Assembly (NCBI GenBank): GCA_000227505.4
Contig: AGIF02000001.1
Span: 702,035 to 766,034 of the forward strand
DNA: 64,000 nucleotides
From: a gamma proteobacterium HIMB55
GTDB taxonomy: Bacteria > Pseudomonadota > Gammaproteobacteria > Pseudomonadales > Halieaceae
Reading direction: 5' to 3'
The notes beneath the pieces were generated by a model. The model was not told the origin of the DNA. It ran no database searches and saw nothing but the letters and a program-made list of their open reading frames with translations. Of this stretch, positions 17,096-25,966 are shown piece after piece (position 1 is the first letter of the stretch; each line of letters begins with the position of its first letter). Both the position numbers and the translations under genes were made by a program.

Positions 17096-18412
17096 ATGAG
17101 TGCTGATCTGGTCAGGGCACGCATTGATGAGGGGCCGGTGGTGCCACTGATGTGGCTAGTTGTTTTCCTCGGCTTTCTATTGAATCTCGCTGACGGTATC
17201 GATGTTGTCGCCATGTCAGTTACAGCGCCCAGCGTGGCTGCCGCCTGGGGTCTCGAGCGCGCGGCTTTGGGGCCACTTTTCAGTGCGGCGCTATTTGGTA
17301 TGGCCATAGGTGCGGCGGGTCTGGCGCCACTGTCCGATCGGCTTGGCCGGCGGCTGCTATTAGTTGCGGCTATGCTACTCGTGGGCCTGAGTATGCTCGC
17401 TGTTAGCTGGATTGAGAGCATGGCTTCCGTCACGGTATTTTCCATTCTTCGCTTTGTGTCGGGGCTCGGTATCGGTGTCATTTTTGGTAGTGCACCGGCT
17501 TTGGCTTCAGAATTTATGCCAAGTCGTTATCGTAGCCTCGCTGTATCGCTTGTGGTTATGGGCTATCCGGTAGGTGCTGTGCTCGCTGGACCTATTGCGA
17601 ACGGGTTGATCCCCGATTACGGGTGGACGGCGGTCTTCATGGCAGGGGGTGTTTTGACGCTCTGCATCGCCGTTGTTACCTGGGCTTTGCTACCTGAATC
17701 CCCTGAGTTCTTGGCAAGCCGAGCAGGCAATCGGCCTGATCGGGAGGTTGTGGTGAACAGCCTTTTAGCGCGACTCGATCGAGACCCGATATCCGCAGTC
17801 GAGACGAATATCAGTCGACCAAGTGCAACGCCCGTCGCCCAAATCCTTACCGCTGAGCGACGCATCAGAACGCTTGCGCTTTGGGTTATTTATTTCATGG
17901 GTTTCCTCACCATGTACTTCATGTTGTCCTGGATACCGACACTCTTTGTTGATTCTGGGTACACAAGGGCACAAGGGATCGAGGCGCTTACCGGCTTCAA
18001 CCTAGGTGCCGTTCCCGGTATTTTGGTGCTGGCTTTTCTCACAACTCGGTTGTCTCTGGTGCCGCTTCTTTCACTGTTCTTTGTCTCTGCGAGCGCTGTA
18101 TTGGCCTACGTGGGTCTTGCGGAGCCATCGGGGCTCGACAGCTTGATGGTCTTGATGTTTGTCGGCGGCGTGTTCTTGCACGGGGGCTTTACCTGTCTCT
18201 ATGCACTTGCGACGAAAACTTACCCAAGTGATATTCGTGCTGCTGGCGTGGGCTGGGCTGCTGGGCTTGGCCGCACAGGCGCGATTGTGTCGCCACTCCT
18301 GGCTGCAATGTTAATTTCTATGGGGTGGGGCATGTATTCGCTGTTCTTGGTTTTTGCATTGCCACTGCTCGCGGGTGGCCTCTTATTGTGGGTATTCGCT
18401 AATGACAGCTAA
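17096..18412 (+). CDS. MFS transporter, aromatic acid:H+ symporter-like (AAHS)
   Basis: This 438-residue inner-membrane protein has 12 predicted membrane segments in two sixes. The first helix contains DGIDV, the DGxD motif of the AAHS branch (PcaK, BenK and MhpT-type carriers of organic acids). LSDRLGRRLLLV follows helix 2 as the MFS loop 2-3 motif. The ATG at 17096 has AAAAGGATAGG upstream. Its last codons overlap the start of the acyl-CoA synthetase gene by 11 bp, so the two are translationally coupled and probably act on the same acid: uptake, then activation with CoA. The aromatic specificity is only a family trend; the partner enzyme points to malonate or a related dicarboxylate. Confidence 0.85.
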   Translation: MSADLVRARIDEGPVVPLMWLVVFLGFLLNLADGIDVVAMSVTAPSVAAAWGLERAALGPLFSAALFGMAIGAAGLAPLSDRLGRRLLLVAAMLLVGLSMLAVSWIESMASVTVFSILRFVSGLGIGVIFGSAPALASEFMPSRYRSLAVSLVVMGYPVGAVLAGPIANGLIPDYGWTAVFMAGGVLTLCIAVVTWALLPESPEFLASRAGNRPDREVVVNSLLARLDRDPISAVETNISRPSATPVAQILTAERRIRTLALWVIYFMGFLTMYFMLSWIPTLFVDSGYTRAQGIEALTGFNLGAVPGILVLAFLTTRLSLVPLLSLFFVSASAVLAYVGLAEPSGLDSLMVLMFVGGVFLHGGFTCLYALATKTYPSDIRAAGVGWAAGLGRTGAIVSPLLAAMLISMGWGMYSLFLVFALPLLAGGLLLWVFANDS

Positions 18413-19892
18413 GTCCATCGAGTGGTTTCCGAGTCTTGAGCAGCGACCCCAAGCGATCGCCTTGGTCGACGGTGATCGCGAACTCTCCTACGAGGACCTC
18501 AATCACTCGGTGAATCGGGTGATCGCAGGACTGTTAGACGGTGAGGCTTCGTTGAACGAAGAAAGGGTGGCGTTCCTCTACCCTGCGAGCTTTGAGTACG
18601 CCTCGCTCATTATCGCAATTGTGGCAGCGGGGGGTATTGCCGTTCCGTTGAGTGTTCATGCCAGTGCAGATGAGCTGTCGCATTGTCTATCCGTTGCTGG
18701 TGTAAAACGCTTGTTCCTACCCGAATCGCTCCGCTCAGGCGGCCTCGACAGAGTATGCGAGCAGCTCTCGGTGACTCAGCTCTCAGTAGCGGACTTACCC
18801 GGTGCGGCAAGTCCCGCGAGCTTGCCAATTACCCCAGAGCAGGGCGCTTTAATTGTTTTTACTAGCGGCACCACGGGTAAACCTAAAGCAGTGGTTCATA
18901 CCGTTGAGAGTGTGTCAGCGATGGTGACTTCGCTAATAGAAGCTTGGGGCTGGGTTGATACCGATGTGATACCGCTCTTTCTGCCGCTCCACCATGTCCA
19001 CGGCATCGTCAATATTCTTCTCTGTGCGCTTTGGCGTGGGGCAACGGTTGATCTCTTCGCCCGGTTTGAGGCGGAGCGAGTTTGCGAGAAGGTCGTCACT
19101 GGTAGTTACTCTGTATTCATGGCTGTACCCACCATCTACGTAAAACTTATTGCCTATCTGAAAACGCTCGACGCTGCGGAGCAAAATCAGATTACGCAAG
19201 GATTTGCTGCTATGCGGCTGAATGTTTCAGGGTCGGCTGCTTGCCCTGTACCGCTGTTTGAGGAGTGGGAAACACTGACCTCTCAGCGGTTTTTGGAACG
19301 CTACGGCATGACCGAGCTGGGTATGGCGCTATCGAACCCCTATGAAGGAGAGCGTCGCCCCGGGCATGTTGGTCAGCCACTTCCGGGGGTTGTCATAAAA
19401 CGTGTCGACGAGAACGGCGACGAAGTGACTGACGCATCAACTCCCGGTGAGTTGGCAGTGAAAAGCCCGACGGCCTTTAGAGAGTATTGGGGCAACCCTG
19501 AATCGACTGTTAAGGCGTTTGCCGACGGCTGGTTTTTAACGGGCGATATTGCCGTGATAGAAGATGGCGCGTATCGCATACTCGGTCGAGCCTCGATCGA
19601 TATCATTAAGTCGGGGGGCTACAAACTTTCCGCCCTCGAAATCGAGGCCACCTTACTTGAGCACCCGGATGTGAGCGAGGTTGCCGTTATTGGGATACCC
19701 GATGATGAGTGGGGGGAATTGGTCGCTTGTGCGCTTGTTGTCAGTCAGCCGCTTTCAGAGGATGCACTTACCGCATGGGCGCGCGAACGAATGAGCGGGT
19801 ACAAAGTGCCTCGCAGATGGCACTTTACTGAGGCGTTACCGCGAAATGCGCTGGGGAAGGTGACCAAGCCTTCGCTGAAATCCTGGTTCTAA
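18402..19892 (+). CDS. Malonyl-CoA synthetase (MatB)-like acyl-CoA ligase
   Basis: From the ATG at 18402 the protein is 496 residues. It is an ATP-dependent adenylate-forming ligase: phosphate loop FTSGTTGKPKAVVHT, then HHVHGIVNILLCALWRGATVD and YGMTELGMALSNPYEGERRPG, which match the malonyl/methylmalonyl-CoA synthetase branch as I remember it. Next come TGDIAVIED, the hinge region GRASIDIIKSGGYKLSALEIE, and the C-terminal lysine in PRNALGKVTK. The reaction would be acid plus CoA plus ATP to acyl-CoA plus AMP. The start lies within the transporter gene, an 11-bp overlap typical of coupled genes. The likely substrate is malonate, methylmalonate or a close homologue. Confidence 0.82.
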   Translation: MTAKSIEWFPSLEQRPQAIALVDGDRELSYEDLNHSVNRVIAGLLDGEASLNEERVAFLYPASFEYASLIIAIVAAGGIAVPLSVHASADELSHCLSVAGVKRLFLPESLRSGGLDRVCEQLSVTQLSVADLPGAASPASLPITPEQGALIVFTSGTTGKPKAVVHTVESVSAMVTSLIEAWGWVDTDVIPLFLPLHHVHGIVNILLCALWRGATVDLFARFEAERVCEKVVTGSYSVFMAVPTIYVKLIAYLKTLDAAEQNQITQGFAAMRLNVSGSAACPVPLFEEWETLTSQRFLERYGMTELGMALSNPYEGERRPGHVGQPLPGVVIKRVDENGDEVTDASTPGELAVKSPTAFREYWGNPESTVKAFADGWFLTGDIAVIEDGAYRILGRASIDIIKSGGYKLSALEIEATLLEHPDVSEVAVIGIPDDEWGELVACALVVSQPLSEDALTAWARERMSGYKVPRRWHFTEALPRNALGKVTKPSLKSWF

Positions 19893-19951
19893 CGAGCGAG
19901 ATGTGGAGAGCAGGCGCATGTTAGTTGATCGAAGGGTTAAGTAAGCAACGG

Positions 19952-21100
19952 ATGCAGCGCAAAATTATCCACATCGATGCTGATTGCTTCTACGCCGCCA
20001 TCGAAATGCGCGACGACCCCAAACTACGCGGTATTCCGATGGCTGTCGGTGGCAGTGCGGAGCGTCGAGGGGTTCTCACTACTGCAAATTATGATGCGCG
20101 TAAATTTGGTGTGCGCTCTGCGATGTCGACAGCGCATGCGATGCGGCTCTGCCCGCATTTGACGGTGGTGCCACCTCAGTTCATGAAGTATCGCGAGGCC
20201 TCCAAGGCAATGCGTGCCATCTTTGAGGAATACACGGAAATCATTGAGCCGCTGTCGTTGGATGAAGCCTACTTGGATGTGACCGAATCGAGCGGCGAGA
20301 GCTTAACAGCGACAAAGATCGCTAAAGAAATTCGGGCTAAGGTCGAGAAAGAGCTCGATATTACGGTCTCTGCGGGTGTCTCAGTCAATAAATTCATCGC
20401 CAAGGTTGCCTCCGATTGGAAAAAGCCCGACGGTCTCACCGTCGTGACCCCTGAACAGGTTGACGCTTTCGTGGGAGCTTTGCCGGTAAAGAAAATACCG
20501 GGTGTGGGTGCTGTAACAGCCGAGAAAATGCATCGCTACGGCTTAAAAACCTGTGCTGATGTCAGAGCCTGGGATCTTCATGATCTCATCCGCCGGTTCG
20601 GCAAGTTTGGTGTCGTGCTGCACGAGCGCTCCCGTGGTAAGGACGAAAGACCCGTGCAACCTAGCCGGATTCGGAAGTCGATCAGTGTGGAAACAACCTT
20701 CGGTGAGGATCTCTCAGGGCCCAGTGTTTGGGAGCCCTATGTCGATAAGCTTTATGAGCAATTGTTGGGCCGCATTGACGCAGCAAATGCTACGGAAAGC
20801 ATCCACAAGGCTTTCGTTAAATTAAAATTCTCGGACTTCAGCAGTACGACTGTGGAGCGGGTTGGCACTGCCGCCGTTGATTCCGATTACCGCCAATTAC
20901 TCATTGAGGGCTGGCAACGTCGCGAGATGCCAGTGAGATTGATCGGCATTGGCGTGCGATTGCAGGACGGTTGGGAGCATGCATCCGGTAGGCTTCCATT
21001 TGAGCAGGACGAGGCTAGTGAGCAGTTTGATAGCGCTGACAGTGATCACGCTGTTGATGACGAGACGCAAAGTCACGAAGATGAGACACGCTTGGGTTAA
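19952..21100 (+). CDS. dinB: DNA polymerase IV (Y-family translesion polymerase)
   Basis: A 382-residue Y-family polymerase. The catalytic metal ligands are visible as HIDADCFYAAIE (D9) and SLDEAYLDVT (D104, E105). The palm and fingers are followed by a helix-hairpin-helix segment (KKIPGVGAVTAEKMHRYGL) and the little finger. It copies past damaged bases. The ATG at 19952 puts the conserved IIHIDAD at residue 5, as in the family; a TTG at 19925 would add nine residues. The C-terminus carries an acidic, Asp/Glu/His-rich tail of about 35 residues rather than a clear clamp-binding QxxLxLF end. No LexA box was recognised upstream. Confidence 0.93.
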   Translation: MQRKIIHIDADCFYAAIEMRDDPKLRGIPMAVGGSAERRGVLTTANYDARKFGVRSAMSTAHAMRLCPHLTVVPPQFMKYREASKAMRAIFEEYTEIIEPLSLDEAYLDVTESSGESLTATKIAKEIRAKVEKELDITVSAGVSVNKFIAKVASDWKKPDGLTVVTPEQVDAFVGALPVKKIPGVGAVTAEKMHRYGLKTCADVRAWDLHDLIRRFGKFGVVLHERSRGKDERPVQPSRIRKSISVETTFGEDLSGPSVWEPYVDKLYEQLLGRIDAANATESIHKAFVKLKFSDFSSTTVERVGTAAVDSDYRQLLIEGWQRREMPVRLIGIGVRLQDGWEHASGRLPFEQDEASEQFDSADSDHAVDDETQSHEDETRLG

Positions 21101-21176
21101 TGAAGGGGGCCAAGTATTCTTATGCCTCTCGCGGCTAATACGAGCCTGAGCAAAAATACGAACAAGGAAAGGTAAG

Positions 21177-21938
21177 ATGTCCCGAATGATCTCCCAGCTC
21201 GACTCGGTGGTAATCGGTGTCAATGATCTCGATGCGGCCGCGGTAGATTACGCCGCACTGGTGGGTAAGGCAGGTGAGCAAGGTGCGTTCCGAGGAGCGG
21301 AATCCGTCAGTTTTCAGTTGGCTAATACCTGTCTTCGATTAGTGGGAACAACTGAGCGGCAGGGTATGAAACAGCTCGTCTTTGGTAGTCCTGACCTCGA
21401 ATCTGCGCGGCGAAGACTTCCAAATGTGGGTGTTGGTGTTCTTGAGGGTGACTCGGACGATAACTTCCTTGCACTGAACCCAGAAACCACCCGCAGTGTG
21501 AATCTCGCGGTGGCAGCTGAGCGTGAGAGCGTCTCCGAGGATCTCGCGAGCGAGGGGGCTCTAGCGGGGCTTGACCACGCTGTGGTGGCAAGTGGCGACG
21601 GTGATTTCACCTCAGCACTCCTCAGCGGTCGCTTGCAGCTCGATATGCGCTTGGACCTCACGAACCAAGATTGGGACTCACGACTGATGTTCTTTCGGTG
21701 TGGAGACCTGATTGTCGAGGTGTACCAGTCGCTGTCTAAACCGCTGCCGCCCGAGCGCGATCGCTTCTTTGGCCTTAGCTGGCGCACGAACAATATTGAA
21801 GCCACTAATAGCGAACTCCGAGAGAAGGGTTTTGACGTGTCGGATATCCGAACCGGCCGACGCCCCGGCACCCGTGTCTGCACGGTTCGCGATAAGACGC
21901 ATGGTGTTCCGACGCTGATACTGGGGCGCGATAACTAA
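21177..21938 (+). CDS. Glyoxalase / VOC-superfamily protein
   Basis: The 253-residue protein has two VOC (beta-alpha-beta-beta-beta) repeats. Repeat one starts ISQLDSVVIGVNDLDAAAVDYAALVGK, and repeat two starts LAGLDHAVVASGDGDFTSALLSGRLQL. The last part, RFFGLSWRTNNIEATNSELREKGFDVSDI, is typical of lyase- or dioxygenase-like VOC proteins. Metal ligands are plausible (H in GLDHAVV, E in LIVEVYQ), but a full set is not certain. The ATG has GGAAAGG upstream. It is 76 bp after dinB without obvious relation. A role in ring cleavage or methylmalonyl-type epimerisation is possible but not supported by anything specific. Confidence 0.75.
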   Translation: MSRMISQLDSVVIGVNDLDAAAVDYAALVGKAGEQGAFRGAESVSFQLANTCLRLVGTTERQGMKQLVFGSPDLESARRRLPNVGVGVLEGDSDDNFLALNPETTRSVNLAVAAERESVSEDLASEGALAGLDHAVVASGDGDFTSALLSGRLQLDMRLDLTNQDWDSRLMFFRCGDLIVEVYQSLSKPLPPERDRFFGLSWRTNNIEATNSELREKGFDVSDIRTGRRPGTRVCTVRDKTHGVPTLILGRDN

Positions 21939-21959
21939 GCCTTAGCGAAAAGAACCACC

Positions 21960-22018
21960 GAGCATCCAGAAGTAGTTCGAGCATCCAGCAGGTAGTGCGA
22001 GCATCCAGCAGGTAGGTA
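21960..22018. repeat. 20-bp tandem repeat x3 between convergent genes
   Basis: Three units beginning GAGCATCCAG: the first is 19 bp and more divergent, the next two are 20 bp and nearly identical (GAGCATCCAGCAGGTAG plus three variable bases). They lie between the VOC gene and the facing serine hydrolase gene. Confidence 0.8.
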
Positions 22019-22086
22019 GAGAAGAGCAGTAGAGGGCGCCTGCACCTGCTTACGGACGCACTCTCAACCTAGGTTAATCCGCTGCT

Positions 22087-23283
22087 TTACTCAGCAAACG
22101 ACTTTGCAAGCGCTGCCATCGCCGCATCGACATGCGCATGATAGTTAGTGTCGACAGCTGCGGGTGCGTTGCTGTGCACGGATATCACGACATCGTTTGC
22201 TGGATCGATGTAGATATATTGCCCAAAGATACCCGCAGCCATGAAGGCGCCATCGCCTTGTAGCCACCACTTGTAGCCGTATCCTTCAAACCCTTTGGAT
22301 GATGCCGTCGCATCATTCATCCAGTTTTCAGGGAGTATCGATTCACCAGAAGCGTCTACACCACCGTTCTTTACGAAGATGCCTAAGCGCGCGTAGTCAC
22401 GGATCGATGCGCTGATACAGCAGCCACCGGTCTCACCGGCAAAGGGTGCCGATTGAAGCCAGTTTGCTGCGTGCTCCATACCGAAGCCTTGCCAAATTTT
22501 TGCGTTCATATAGTCAGCAGCAGAGTTGCCGATAGCGGCGCGCAGTACCTCACCCAGCAAATTACTCTCTGCCGTGTTGTAGTTAAAAACGGTGCCAGGC
22601 TTGTGCTTTTGCGGCAGTTTGCTCAGGTAATCAGTGAGCGCCACACCTTGGAGCGTACCAGCGACTGAAACATCGGATTCAGGGTCGGTGTAATCCTCGT
22701 TCCAAGCGATTCCTGAAGACATTTGCAGAATATTTTTCAGCGTCACTTGCCCGTAGTCGGAGCCTTTCAGTCGGGGGAGGTAGTCCTCAACCTTGTCGTC
22801 CACGCTGCCAATAAAGCCGTCCTTGATGGCAGCGCCAATAAGCGTTGATGTAAACGACTTGGTAACTGAAAAAGAGATCCAGACTGACTCGGGACCATGA
22901 TCTGCTGCGTAGTGCTCAAGCTTAATGGTATTGCCGTCAACGACCGCCATGCCCATCAATGGCTCACGGCTGAGTAGGTCAGCAACGGTGAACGTCTCGC
23001 CATCGACCGTGTAGGTGACTGAAGAGAGGCTGTCATCGATCTTGGTCTCTAGCGCATAAGGCGAGGCAGAGGGGTAGAGCGGTCTTGTTGGCATCCACGC
23101 ATTGGTGTGGGCAAAAGCAACCCGTCTGTCGGCGTTTGGATAGAGCAGGACATTGGCGTCGAGATCGCCTGATTTGAGCCGATCCACAAACGCTTCTATC
23201 TGTGCCTTCGTCCCTGCCTGTGCGGAAAATGAAAGAGCACTTGTGGTCAGTACCGTCATTAGCGCTGCTATGAGTAATCGCAT
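22087..23283 (-). CDS. Exported serine hydrolase, beta-lactamase class C / 6-aminohexanoate-dimer hydrolase-like
   Basis: The 398-residue protein has a signal peptide (MRLLIAALMTVLTTSALSFSAQA). The active-site motif S139-V-T-K142 is the SxxK of the penicillin-binding-protein fold. A YNTAESN segment serves as YxN and a C-terminal HSN region stands where KTG-type residues are found. Such enzymes hydrolyse esters, amides or D-peptides in the periplasm; few are true beta-lactamases. GCCISASIRDYARLGIF is typical of the EstB and nylon-hydrolase branch. The start codon gives an intact signal peptide. It lies 94 bp downstream of the S9 peptidase gene on the same strand, and the two may be co-expressed secreted hydrolases. 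Confidence 0.82.
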   Translation of the reverse strand: MRLLIAALMTVLTTSALSFSAQAGTKAQIEAFVDRLKSGDLDANVLLYPNADRRVAFAHTNAWMPTRPLYPSASPYALETKIDDSLSSVTYTVDGETFTVADLLSREPLMGMAVVDGNTIKLEHYAADHGPESVWISFSVTKSFTSTLIGAAIKDGFIGSVDDKVEDYLPRLKGSDYGQVTLKNILQMSSGIAWNEDYTDPESDVSVAGTLQGVALTDYLSKLPQKHKPGTVFNYNTAESNLLGEVLRAAIGNSAADYMNAKIWQGFGMEHAANWLQSAPFAGETGGCCISASIRDYARLGIFVKNGGVDASGESILPENWMNDATASSKGFEGYGYKWWLQGDGAFMAAGIFGQYIYIDPANDVVISVHSNAPAAVDTNYHAHVDAAMAALAKSFAE

Positions 23284-23377
23284 GGTTTTACCTTATTGTT
23301 ATGACTCTCGTCGTTCGTTGTCTGTTCGTCTAAGCGGGTGGGTTTCTGATCACACCGCTCTCATACTTCCCTTATCT

Positions 23378-25471
23378 CTAATCGTTGTCATCAGCACCGC
23401 TGTGCCGCTCGAACCACGCCAAAATGTTGCTGACCTTGGCAATGAGGTTTGAGGGACGCGCGTAAATGCTATGACTTGCGCCGGGGATTCTCACCATTAG
23501 CGTGTCGACACCACGATGTTTAAGCGCCTGATAATACTGCTCTGTCTCGCTCATGGGCGTTCGATAGTCTGCTTCACCCGTAAGTAACATCGTAGGTGTT
23601 GAAACATTCCCCACTAACGACAGAGGTGAGCGTTTCCAGTAGCCCTCGTAGTCTTCCCATGGCGGTGCATCAAACCACGTAGTCGCAAAGTAGTAGTTTA
23701 GGTCTGCCGTTAGAACGAAACTCGCCCAGTTGATCACTGGCTTGGCGACCACGGCTGCGCGAAATCGGTCGGTTTTTCCAACGATCCAGGCGGTCAGTAC
23801 ACCGCCGCCAGAGCCGCCTGTGACGTAAAGCTGATCCGAATCGACGTATCCTTGTTCAATCAGTGCATCGACCCCTGACATGAGGTCATCGTAGTCATAG
23901 CCGGGGTAGGCGAGGTCGATGGTGTTCGCAAATTCTTCGCCATAACTCGTGCTGCCGCGCGGGTTTGTGTAAAACACAACATAGCCTGCCGCCGCATAAA
24001 GCTGCGCCTCTGTCGAGTAGTTAGGTCCATAAGCGGAATGCGGGCCACCATGGATCTCGAGGATCATTGGGTAGCTTTTTTCAGGATCGAAACCGGGTGG
24101 TTTCATAATCCAGCCTTCGATTTCAAGACTGTCGTGCGACGAGGCCCATGTCATACGCTCGACGCGGGCCATCTCTCGTTGACCCATGAGGTCGCTGTTG
24201 AGATCCGTGAGCACTCGAGGGTCTTTGCCCGGCTGCAACAAGGCAAGATCCGCTGGGCGGTCGTCACGGCCCAAAGTAAAGGAGAGCCTGTTCTTGCCAC
24301 CGACAGAGAACGCCCCGCTGGTGTAAGGACGACCGAGCGCAGTGCCACCAAGCACAACATTGGATTGCTCAAGTTTTCCTTTTAAATCCACTTCAGCGAC
24401 TCGGTTCATACCAAGGTCGTTGTAGCTGATCCACAGGCTCTTACTATCAGACGCCCACTGAACATCAGATACCGAACGATCGAGGTCGGCGGTCAGCGAG
24501 CGACTCTCGCCAGTCCGTAAGTCTCTAACTCTGAGGTCTGCGCGGTTGTAGCCCTGACGGGTATCAGCAGCGGATGTGTAGGCCAAGTAGCGGCCGTTGG
24601 GCGAGACTGCTGGATTGCTTTCAGGGCCTGCGTGATCGGTCATTTGCGTGATTTCGCCATTTGCGAGGGAGGCCGCAAAGAGATCGTTTTGGCGAGGCTG
24701 GTACTCGACATTCTCTCGACGATTGCTGGAGAAAATAATCGACTGACTGTCTGGCATCCACGAGACCGATCCGCTGATGGGGTAATCCCCAAACGTCATT
24801 TGCCGAGGCGTCCCGCCGTCAGCCGGTACAACAAAGACCTGATTATTACCTGTGGGTAAATAGCCGCCGCCATCACGCCGGAAGGTCATGCGATCGACAA
24901 CGGTCGCAGGTTCTGCCCATTCAGCGCCCTTTGGCTTTGCGGGCATCTCTGCCAATGTCGGTGGTTTTGCGGGTACGAAGCGTGTAAAGGCAATATGCGT
25001 CCCGTCAGGTGACCAGACGATGCTCCGAGGTGATTGGGGCAGGGTGGTGACTTTTGCCGTCTCACCGCCGTCTAACCACTGAACAAATAACTGTGTTTTA
25101 CCGTCGCGGTTAGACAAATAAGCCAGCCGATCACCGGAGGGTGACCATTGGGGCGAACTAAAATTGCCTGACCCACTGACCAGCGGTCGGTGATTGTTCC
25201 CATTGGTATCGACCACCCAGATTGTCCGGCGCGCACGGTCCGTCATGATGTCCATCGACGTTCGCACGTAGGCGACGCGCGATCCATCGGGAGACACCTG
25301 AGGATCGCTGGCGTACTCCATTTCAAAAACATCTTCCGCCGAAAAGATAGGAAGTTCCGAGGCAAGCGAAGTCTGCCCGGCCAAGCCAAAAACAGCGAGG
25401 ATAGCGAGGATAGAGCGTAGCGCGCTTAAACGTAGATAAGATCGAGTAAGGGGTTTTAATGTCAGTGTCAT
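23378..25471 (-). CDS. S9-family prolyl oligopeptidase / acylaminoacyl-peptidase-like, exported
   Basis: The 697-residue protein has an N-terminal signal (about 16-38, ending SLASEL). Next comes a beta-propeller of TolB/WD-like repeats (for example DPQVSPDGSRVAYVRT, SPQWSPSGDRLAYLSN and VWSPDGTHIAFTR, up to about residue 420). A C-terminal alpha/beta-hydrolase domain follows. The catalytic Ser is S554 in GGSGGG, with Asp in TGEADYRTP and His in GASHSIYA. It would cleave short or N-blocked peptides in the periplasm. The HGGPHSAYGP oxyanion segment is the S9C signature. It precedes the serine hydrolase gene on the same strand. Confidence 0.88.
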   Translation of the reverse strand: MTLTLKPLTRSYLRLSALRSILAILAVFGLAGQTSLASELPIFSAEDVFEMEYASDPQVSPDGSRVAYVRTSMDIMTDRARRTIWVVDTNGNNHRPLVSGSGNFSSPQWSPSGDRLAYLSNRDGKTQLFVQWLDGGETAKVTTLPQSPRSIVWSPDGTHIAFTRFVPAKPPTLAEMPAKPKGAEWAEPATVVDRMTFRRDGGGYLPTGNNQVFVVPADGGTPRQMTFGDYPISGSVSWMPDSQSIIFSSNRRENVEYQPRQNDLFAASLANGEITQMTDHAGPESNPAVSPNGRYLAYTSAADTRQGYNRADLRVRDLRTGESRSLTADLDRSVSDVQWASDSKSLWISYNDLGMNRVAEVDLKGKLEQSNVVLGGTALGRPYTSGAFSVGGKNRLSFTLGRDDRPADLALLQPGKDPRVLTDLNSDLMGQREMARVERMTWASSHDSLEIEGWIMKPPGFDPEKSYPMILEIHGGPHSAYGPNYSTEAQLYAAAGYVVFYTNPRGSTSYGEEFANTIDLAYPGYDYDDLMSGVDALIEQGYVDSDQLYVTGGSGGGVLTAWIVGKTDRFRAAVVAKPVINWASFVLTADLNYYFATTWFDAPPWEDYEGYWKRSPLSLVGNVSTPTMLLTGEADYRTPMSETEQYYQALKHRGVDTLMVRIPGASHSIYARPSNLIAKVSNILAWFERHSGADDND

Positions 25472-25596
25472 ACCAGCCTGCGTTTATCGGTGTTGTTTGA
25501 GAAGAGTATTACCGAAGGTGGGTCGGGCGAAAAGGGGACTCGAAAATAAGGAGAGTCCGTAATAACCTGAGAACACCTATCTGCAGGCAAGTCGGT

Positions 25597-25950
25597 ATGC
25601 GGAACAGATTACTTTGCTTACTTACCACCATCGCACTAGCTGGGTGCGCCACGCCTGAAGAGCGTGAGGTAGCCGCCCTAGAAGAAGAACTGGGTTTGGA
25701 TGTGGCGCCCTATTTTCCGAAGTGCTTGAGCGAAGAAGTATCACCTCGAGCAGCAGTTAGGGCCGGTGATTACAACATTGCGCATACCGTGAATAACCCT
25801 CAGGGCGATGTTGCCATCGATAAATGTGCGCGATGGGAAACCGATGAGCCGACTGGGTCTAAGAAAAAAACGCCTCAAAAGCTCGACTTCCGATATCCAG
25901 ATAAGAACAAATCAGAGGTTGCGGAGAATAGAGAGCCGGAAGCGCTCTAA
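25597..25950 (+). CDS. Small lipoprotein
   Basis: A 117-residue protein with a lipoprotein signal: MRNRLLCLLTTIALAGCATP, lipobox LAGC with Cys17. The mature part is short, polar and lysine-rich at the C-terminus (GSKKKTPQKLDF), without a recognised domain, and contains two further cysteines that could form a disulfide. It should be attached to the inner or outer membrane; residues after the Cys (AT) do not signal inner-membrane retention. It converges with the DUF3604 gene. Function unknown. Confidence 0.7.
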   Translation: MRNRLLCLLTTIALAGCATPEEREVAALEEELGLDVAPYFPKCLSEEVSPRAAVRAGDYNIAHTVNNPQGDVAIDKCARWETDEPTGSKKKTPQKLDFRYPDKNKSEVAENREPEAL

Positions 25951-25966
25951 ACCCTGATTTCAGACG

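Noticed and set aside
21314-21883. 189-codon open frame on the minus strand
   Set aside because: Antisense to the VOC gene; Ser/Arg/Pro-rich shadow composition.
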